From the NCBI RefSeq assembly GCF_000699445.3, contig NC_067195.1, positions 59,247,591 through 59,311,590 of the forward strand: a stretch of 64,000 bases of DNA, written 5' to 3'. The notes beneath the pieces were generated by a model. The model had not been told where the DNA came from, did not search any database, and saw nothing but the letters and a program-made list of their open reading frames with translations. Shown here one piece after another: positions 61,001-64,000 of this stretch. A program made the translations under genes and the position numbers. How positions within the stretch are numbered: the first letter of the stretch is position 1; the number at the start of each line of letters is the position of its first letter. The DNA comes from Schistosoma haematobium (Eukaryota > Platyhelminthes > Trematoda > Strigeidida > Schistosomatidae).

Positions 61001-63488
61001 AGCTGAAGTGATAAAAAAAAGAAGGGGGTGAAGTTATAAATAGTAATAAAGAGACAATGAATCAAAACAAGTTGTCACCAAATGGCTAACAATCAAGGCT
61101 TCTGTTTAATACAAAATTAAAGTTTATGTCATCAGTGAATGTTAACGGAAGTCTTACCTTAAGTTATAAATCATAATAAGAAGATAATACAACTGTCTTA
61201 CCATGGTAATGGTAGGTTTAGTACATTTTCTTTCTGTATACAAGTCAGGTTGGAAGCGCTTGATCGCAATGGCCTCAGAAAAGCGGTGTAAAAGTGGTGC
61301 ACATCGCCTGTTAATTATTTTGAATACATTTGAAACAACCACGTTGTGTCTACTATCTATTAAATGCTTAGTGATCGCACATAAAATAACTTTACTTCGC
61401 TTTAAACACAACATACAGTGAATATGTTCCGAAAACCTTGCTGATACCCGACTTTCAGTCCTTCCTATGTACTTGCTTCCAAAAGTACATGTAAACTGGT
61501 AAATACATTTCGAGGCGACCTCAGAAGGGTATTGATCCATTTTGATTGATTTAAAGAATATCTGGTGTTATACACCAACAATAGTTGGGTTGCAAAGAAA
61601 CTTCTCTTTAGCACTGCTATAATCCTTTTATCAACTCTGCCCAAAATCTCCTTATCTTTTGAATCCAAGACGAATGAAGGCAGCTTTTCTATTAACATTT
61701 GGTTAAGACTTTCAGTAATCGTCTTGCCATACTTCAAAATAAATTTCTTTGTGTATCCATTATTTACCTCATTTTTTTCATATATTTATTTTAATTAATG
61801 TAAAAGTTCTAGAACAGAAAGTTTCAAAAAGCATGGAGAGAAGTTTCTAGGAAATAAGCGATACCAATGTTACGCAACAACAACGTTAAAAATTGGATAG
61901 ATTGACAGAGTAAAATAAATAAAGCTCATTAAATATGCAAAACTGTAGAAAAAGAATTTGTAATTCAGAACATGAAATGTTACGAAACCAATTGTTGTAA
62001 GCTGAAGTCATTAGGGTGATGCGAGACTGATAACTACATCATAATGAATGAGTGGATTCGGTCATAATCTTTTAATAAAGATGCCTTTGTCAAAATGTAA
62101 CAGATTTGAAGTTGTTTGGGTAGTGATTATTTTGAAAAATCCTGAAATCAAAAAACCATGTCTAAGCTAGTGTGGAGTGTCCTCAGAGTTTTGTAAATAA
62201 ATGAGTTCGTAATAGATTATCATTTTCAGAAAGTATAAATGATACCAGTAAATCTATAAATAAGTTATAAATTCAATTCGTATTGGTTACTTGAATCTTC
62301 CCATTGATGTTTAGTGCTGCAATTGGTCAGTCTCTTGTTGTCATTGTGCATCCTGTCTCGATATTGCCTTAGATCACAAGCTTTATAAGCAAGGATGAGA
62401 AGTGGCTAGGAGTGGAATCCAGGACGCGCGTTTCGTCCTATTTGGGACTCGTCAGCTGGATGTACCTACCTCTCTGAATTGATGTTCATTCTGGGACTCG
62501 AACCCAGTACCGTTCGCTTCAAACGCCATCGCGTTATCCACTCAACCAACTGCTAGTGCGATAGGGTGAAGTTTAAACCCAGGGTCCAGAGTGAACATCA
62601 GTTCTGAGATGCAGGTACATCCAGCTGAAAAATTCCAAGTATAACGAAACGTACGTCTTGGATTCCACCGCTAGCCACTATCCATCTTTGCCTACAAATA
62701 AGTTACTTTGCTCAAATTTACCAGAATAAAGCGCAGTATGTAAATAATTTGTAAACTAGTGTTATTTATAATGACAGTCCATTCACGTCAGCTGACTGGA
62801 TTCATCTCTCTCAATGAAAGACAGAGACCAGAAGTCTTTACTGCGATACACTAAACCAATTAATTGTAGACTAGTTAACTTGTTGTCCGAAACAGTGTAT
62901 AAAACTACATTTAGAAAATTGGACTAATACTTAGTAATCTACTGTATAAACTAAAAACTCTTAATCACCACTCACACTAAAATTACTTCGTCAACACTAG
63001 ATGCATAGTAAAGTTCCATACAAAATCTAAGAAAACTTTAAAAAGTATATGACTGGGTATACTTTGAAAGTAAAATGTTAAAAGGACTGAAATTTAAAAA
63101 AAAACCGACATCCTAGAATACATAAGTTAAAGCACATATATCACTTGGTACTTTTACTACTTTCAACTCGTAGTATTTCGTTCACGTCGTTATATTAACT
63201 GATAATATATTTTTACAAGTCCACATTTATCAATAGCTTGAAAATAAGATGCTTCAACTAATTTCTTGCATAGAGATTTTATAACACTACATTTTTCGTA
63301 TTTAAAAAAAATAATAAAATTAGGATAAACAAATTGAAAAATTGAATGGATCTTTGAAACTTCAAATACAAAAAACGGAGAAATTTCAAAAATTAATTGA
63401 ACAACAACATTCAAATTCACAAAATAAACATGAAGCATTTAAAATGGCAAAAAGTTTATTAGTTAATGTACATGCTAAAAAGAAAGAA
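46000..63488 (+). CDS. Large coiled-coil protein gene, ten exons seen, 3' end outside
   Basis: Ten exons join in phase: 46000-46065, 48039-48295, 49001-49139, 50227-50391, 52507-52712, 54015-54126, 55727-55927, 56701-56794, 59572-60095 and 63324-63488, giving 643 codons with an open 3' side. All introns are GT-AG, mostly with GTAAG-type donors. The product is rich in Glu, Lys, Gln and Leu with heptad-like spacing from exon 2 to exon 5 and in exons 7, 9 and 10, so it should form long coiled coils. Exon 9 also has a His/Cys-rich stretch (HHHFKNHE, CHQSHLPCH). No signal peptide or membrane segment was seen. I do not recognise the family; cilium- or microtubule-associated proteins such as CCDC170 have similar architecture, but that is only a suggestion. 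The introns carry many mobile elements. Confidence 0.75.
46066..48038 (+). other. Intron 1
   Basis: GTAAGT to AAG. Besides the antisense non-LTR 5'-UTR segment at 47086-47612 it is AT-rich, with a weak hint of family F near 46690-46800. Confidence 0.6.
47086..47612 (-). mobile_element. 5'-UTR-only copy of a second non-LTR element
   Basis: Read on the minus strand it starts CCCGACCGTTGTTGCTACC and aligns with the 5' part of the element at 54162 (CGTGATGA..CAACCGAGCT, GACAGCAGTAAGGTGTTTCC, CTTCCCACAAGGA). It continues further into the leader than that copy but reaches no recognisable coding sequence. It lies antisense in intron 1, is G+C-rich, and no clear target duplication was found. Confidence 0.65.
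48039..48295 (+). CDS. Coiled-coil gene, exon 2
   Basis: It follows AATCAAG and ends before GTAAG. It encodes YHEIEYEKEKYREEARLAKN and a heptad-rich stretch to HLESRLR, leaving a split codon (phase 2). Confidence 0.8.
49001..49139 (+). CDS. Coiled-coil gene, exon 3
   Basis: Acceptor TTATTTAACAG, donor GTAATC. It completes the split Arg codon, then NLTESQNSEQKNLQKKIDEF to NADLANVMEK. It ends in phase 0. Confidence 0.8.
49545..49915 (+). repeat. Family R dispersed repeat in intron 3
   Basis: It is collinear with the complement of 7013-7550, from GTCCACCTAGGGGAGTTGGA to ACCAATATTTATGTGTTCAA. It shows the presumed 3' end with a short A-rich tail. The open frames inside it are by-products of the repeat. 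Confidence 0.65.
50227..50391 (+). CDS. Coiled-coil gene, exon 4
   Basis: It encodes (VSQ)RLDEAALLELKCTQNTS to YIQERKILNE, phase 0 at both ends, donor GTAAGT. Two acceptors are possible, AAG at 50224-50226 or CACAG ending 50235. Both keep the frame and differ by three codons. Confidence 0.75.
50392..52506 (+). other. Intron 4
   Basis: It is AT-rich and holds the family A copy at 51569-51900. Otherwise nothing was recognised. Confidence 0.55.
51569..51900 (-). repeat. Family A repeat in intron 4, decayed
   Basis: The minus copy has GGCTAGTAGTAGGATCC, a broken hammerhead (TTTGGTTTTGTCTGGGACTG), a B box complement GAGACTCGAACCC, then a second 3' segment (TTGGTCGCTTGGATCTTCCC) and the start of another unit. 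This is the partial tandem arrangement known for Sm-alpha. Confidence 0.6.
52507..52712 (+). CDS. Coiled-coil gene, exon 5
   Basis: Acceptor TTTATAACAG, donor GTAAGT. It encodes KINLLEAKNADLTSQLTLLQ to LQIESTQMKAL, a clear coiled coil, and ends in phase 2. Confidence 0.8.
52713..54014 (+). other. Intron 5
   Basis: It contains a G+C-richer piece at 53150-53550 and a short family B tail at 53882-53922 (CAGAAGGTTTTTTGTGGAG). Otherwise it is AT-rich. Confidence 0.5.
53221..53529 (-). other. Unassigned G+C-richer segment with a 102-codon minus frame
   Basis: The frame includes KLTLLELKTFDGPQCSIIDD and ESIAFCSNN. Its composition differs from the surrounding intron and no family is recognised. It may be a remnant of a retroelement or a processed pseudogene; chance is also possible. 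Confidence 0.2.
54015..54126 (+). CDS. Coiled-coil gene, exon 6
   Basis: Acceptor TTTCTACACCAG, donor GTAAGC. It completes a Leu codon, then TSLSASLSTIDKPCEPTEIG and KESIVRILDQNVQMRE. It ends in phase 0 and is less helical than its neighbours. Confidence 0.7.
54162..55437 (+). mobile_element. Internally deleted non-LTR retrotransposon in intron 6
   Basis: A 5' leader (CCCGACCGTAGCTGTTACCT..., matching 47086-47612 reversed) joins at about 54430 directly to the last part of a reverse transcriptase frame, then a 3' UTR ending in ACTGACTGACTGA. Most of the endonuclease and polymerase are missing. TTAAAC occurs at both edges as a possible short target duplication. Confidence 0.65.
54441..55208 (+). 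pseudogene. Reverse transcriptase C-terminal domain of the deleted element
   Basis: The open 255-codon frame reads FGMRFSPSKCKMLLQDWV, RFTYLGSLISPCSLVCGEIS, AAVRSVLLYNSETWPV, then LRNISRISWDHRVSN and HQLRWLGHVLRMPNHRLPRR. These are the thumb and C-terminal segments of an RTE-like reverse transcriptase of a different lineage from 11338-14320. The catalytic FADD region is upstream and absent, so it cannot polymerise. It is in the same orientation as the host gene. Confidence 0.75.
55727..55927 (+). CDS. Coiled-coil gene, exon 7
   Basis: Acceptor TTATTTAAG, donor GTCAGT (weaker than the others). It encodes AGNNFQSKVLELQNQFEAQH to LYKQDQELKEK, phase 0. Confidence 0.75.
56320..56615 (+). mobile_element. 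3' fragment of the second non-LTR element, intron 7
   Basis: CCATGATGAATGGCTTGAGA and the following text align with the end of the frame and 3' UTR at 55090-55420 (GATAGCAACCGATGGTTAGAGACC...). It is heavily diverged. Confidence 0.5.
56701..56794 (+). CDS. Coiled-coil gene, exon 8
   Basis: Acceptor CATTACTTAG, donor GTAAGA. It encodes VKSLLIQLCDYLSIQIDHQE AKPTEMISACL and ends in phase 1; exon 9 completes the codon as Asp (ACL-DRIEHLLNRG). Confidence 0.75.
57637..58045. mobile_element. Family B composite with 11-bp TSD, intron 8
   Basis: ATTTAATATTA flanks the insert at 57637-57647 and 58035-58045. A minus arm of about 100 bp (family tail and 3' segment) ends at the complement of the cleavage triplet (CTGGACGG, 57741-57748). 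A full plus unit with leader, tRNA-like head (GGTTCGAATCTCGCG at about 57899) and hammerhead relic (CTGAGAAG, GAAAC) follows. Confidence 0.75.
58061..58583 (+). mobile_element. Solo LTR, plus orientation
   Basis: The ends TGTTATGACT and GGATATAACA form a 6-bp inverted terminus. Flanks GAAAG (58056-58060) and AAAAG (58584-58588) match at 4 of 5. A TATA-like GGGTTTATATATC lies at about 58287. It is homologous in reverse to 58925-59382. No internal genes remain. Confidence 0.75.
58925..59382 (-). mobile_element. Solo LTR, minus orientation, 5-bp TSD
   Basis: On the minus strand it starts TCTTATAACT and ends GGGACCTAACA. ATTTC flanks both sides (58920-58924 and 59383-59387), a perfect 5-bp duplication. 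It is the same family as 58061-58583 with an internal deletion near the start. Confidence 0.75.
59572..60095 (+). CDS. Coiled-coil gene, exon 9
   Basis: Acceptor TTTAATTTACAG, donor GTAAGT. At 524 bp it is the longest exon. It encodes (D)RIEHLLNRGCLPWVCVQSSE, a His/Cys-rich middle, then a coiled coil from SELFEQITEIHKANAQN to NNFESQISDR. It ends in phase 0. Confidence 0.8.
60895..61740 (-). pseudogene. Penelope-like element fragment, linker and GIY-YIG endonuclease
   Basis: On the minus strand a linker (ESLNQMLIEKLPSFVLDSKD K, frame 61465-61737) leads by a frame shift near 61500 into SKCIYQFTCTFGSKYIGRTE and RVSARFSEHI, then HLIDSRHNVV and EAIAIKRFQPDLYTE (frame 61154-61540). These are the YIG, Arg and Glu-His signatures of the Penelope GIY-YIG nuclease. 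The 3' UTR probably extends to about 60895. The reverse transcriptase is missing (5'-truncated). It sits antisense in intron 9. Confidence 0.7.
62254..62705. mobile_element. Family A head-to-head pair with 14-bp TSD, intron 9
   Basis: CTATAAATAAGTTA (62254-62267) and CTACAAATAAGTTA (62692-62705) flank a complete minus unit (3' segment, hammerhead 62418-62460, B box complement GGGACTCGAACCC at about 62493) and a 5'-truncated plus unit (62578-62691) with a broken hammerhead (CTGAAAAATTCC). Confidence 0.8.
62418..62460 (-). ncRNA. Hammerhead ribozyme (Sm-alpha type), core intact
   Basis: On the minus strand stem I is TCCAG and CTGGA, the core is CTGACGAG, stem II is TCCCAAATAGGA, then CGAAAC, stem III ACGC/GCGT (or two pairs and a GCGC loop) and GTC. 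Cleavage is predicted after the C complementary to 62423. It matches the known Sm-alpha ribozyme arrangement. Confidence 0.85.
63324..63488 (+). CDS. Coiled-coil gene, exon 10 (last seen)
   Basis: Acceptor AAAATTAG, donor GTAAGT. It encodes DKQIEKLNGSLKLQIQKTEK to NVHAKKKE, phase 0. The acceptor has a poor pyrimidine tract, but frame and coiled-coil character continue. The gene goes on beyond 64000. Confidence 0.75.
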
Positions 63489-63660
63489 GTAAGTTCAAAT
63501 TCTACTACTACCGTAATAATTATTAACAATATAATTTGTTAAAGAGTGAATAAGAAATTTTCTAGCTGTAATTAGTATATCAATATTCAGTCTTTTTTTC
63601 AATTTATTAATTGAATCATGGAATAAAACGAGATTCAAAGAAGAGATTCTCATTTTAGTA

Positions 63661-63830
63661 AAGCTTAAGCGTTCACGTGCGAAATCGAAATACCTGGGTT
63701 CGAGTCCTACGTGTGGGATTGCAGATGCACACTACTGAGGAGTTTCATACTAGGACGAGACGGTCGTCCAGTGCTTCCAGGTTTTCAATGGTGGTCTGGC
63801 TTAGATTGACTCACGAATTCAACCATTAAG
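63661..63830 (+). repeat. Family B repeat in intron 10
   Basis: It runs from the second half of the tRNA-like head (B box GGGTTCGAGTCCTA, about 63698) through a hammerhead relic (CTGAGGAG, GAGA in place of GAAA) to GACTCACGAATTCAACC. Confidence 0.65.
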
Positions 63831-64000
63831 ATTTAATTATTAACGAAAGCATTGTAATGCACAAAACTCAGCTCCTTCGCAATTTCATTGAATAATAATT
63901 GATAAAACTTTTGGGAAATTAGTAAGATTGAATGTAATACTTAGTAAGAATGAAACTTTAACAGAAAATGAGTCAAAAATTACAAAAATGACAAAAAGAA

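Larger units (their letters stand above)
60096..63323 (+). other. Intron 9
   Basis: It contains the Penelope fragment (60895-61740, antisense) and the family A pair (62254-62705). The rest is AT-rich with nothing recognised. Confidence 0.55.

Noticed and set aside
1..64000. CRISPR arrays, bacterial operons and ribosome binding sites
   Set aside because: The repeats are dispersed eukaryotic transposons and the genes have introns; nothing prokaryotic was seen.

Overview
The window looks like nuclear DNA of a blood fluke (genus Schistosoma). It is strongly AT-rich and dense in transposons, with short exons and long introns. The main clue is at least eight copies of a tRNA-derived repeat carrying a hammerhead ribozyme, matching the known schistosome Sm-alpha family. 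RTE-type and Penelope-like retroelements and Merlin DNA transposons agree with this. The species cannot be fixed by eye, and family names are assigned from remembered motifs, not from a database search.

Layout. From 1 to about 39 kb there is no recognisable host gene. This part is a mosaic of mobile elements: a decayed Merlin transposon (299-987) and two Merlin MITEs (21793-22070, 25340-25628); a nearly full-length but stop-broken RTE retrotransposon (11161-14345) with several 3' fragments and one 5'-UTR-only copy; two Penelope-like GIY-YIG remnants in the whole window; and three families of tRNA-like hammerhead repeats, called here A (Sm-alpha-like), B (a second hammerhead family) and C (a decayed hammerhead). 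Four other dispersed repeats are called R, E, D and F. From about 39.2 to 46.0 kb the DNA is poor in recognisable repeats, apart from one LTR candidate at 41816-42190.

From 46000 to the right edge runs one plus-strand gene. I could thread ten exons (46000-46065 to 63324-63488) with GT-AG junctions and consistent phase. They give 643 codons of a mostly coiled-coil protein that continues beyond the window. Its introns hold much of the remaining mobile DNA: an internally deleted non-LTR element, two oppositely oriented solo LTRs, a Penelope fragment and hammerhead repeats.

Most notable result. Copies of families A, B and C repeatedly occur as head-to-head inverted pairs (minus arm, then plus arm, 5' ends in the middle). 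In seven cases the whole pair is enclosed by one 10-15 bp direct repeat: 1194-1404, 3255-3808, 22269-22735, 26352-26856, 26983-27500, 57648-58034 and 62268-62691. The inverted pair therefore appears to be the inserted unit. In five fold-backs an arm ends within a few bases of the predicted hammerhead cleavage site. This suggests that ribozyme-cut RNA serves as template for snap-back or template-switched cDNA that then integrates. Three hammerheads look catalytically intact by eye: 6491-6536 (+), 17004-17049 (+) and 62418-62460 (-).
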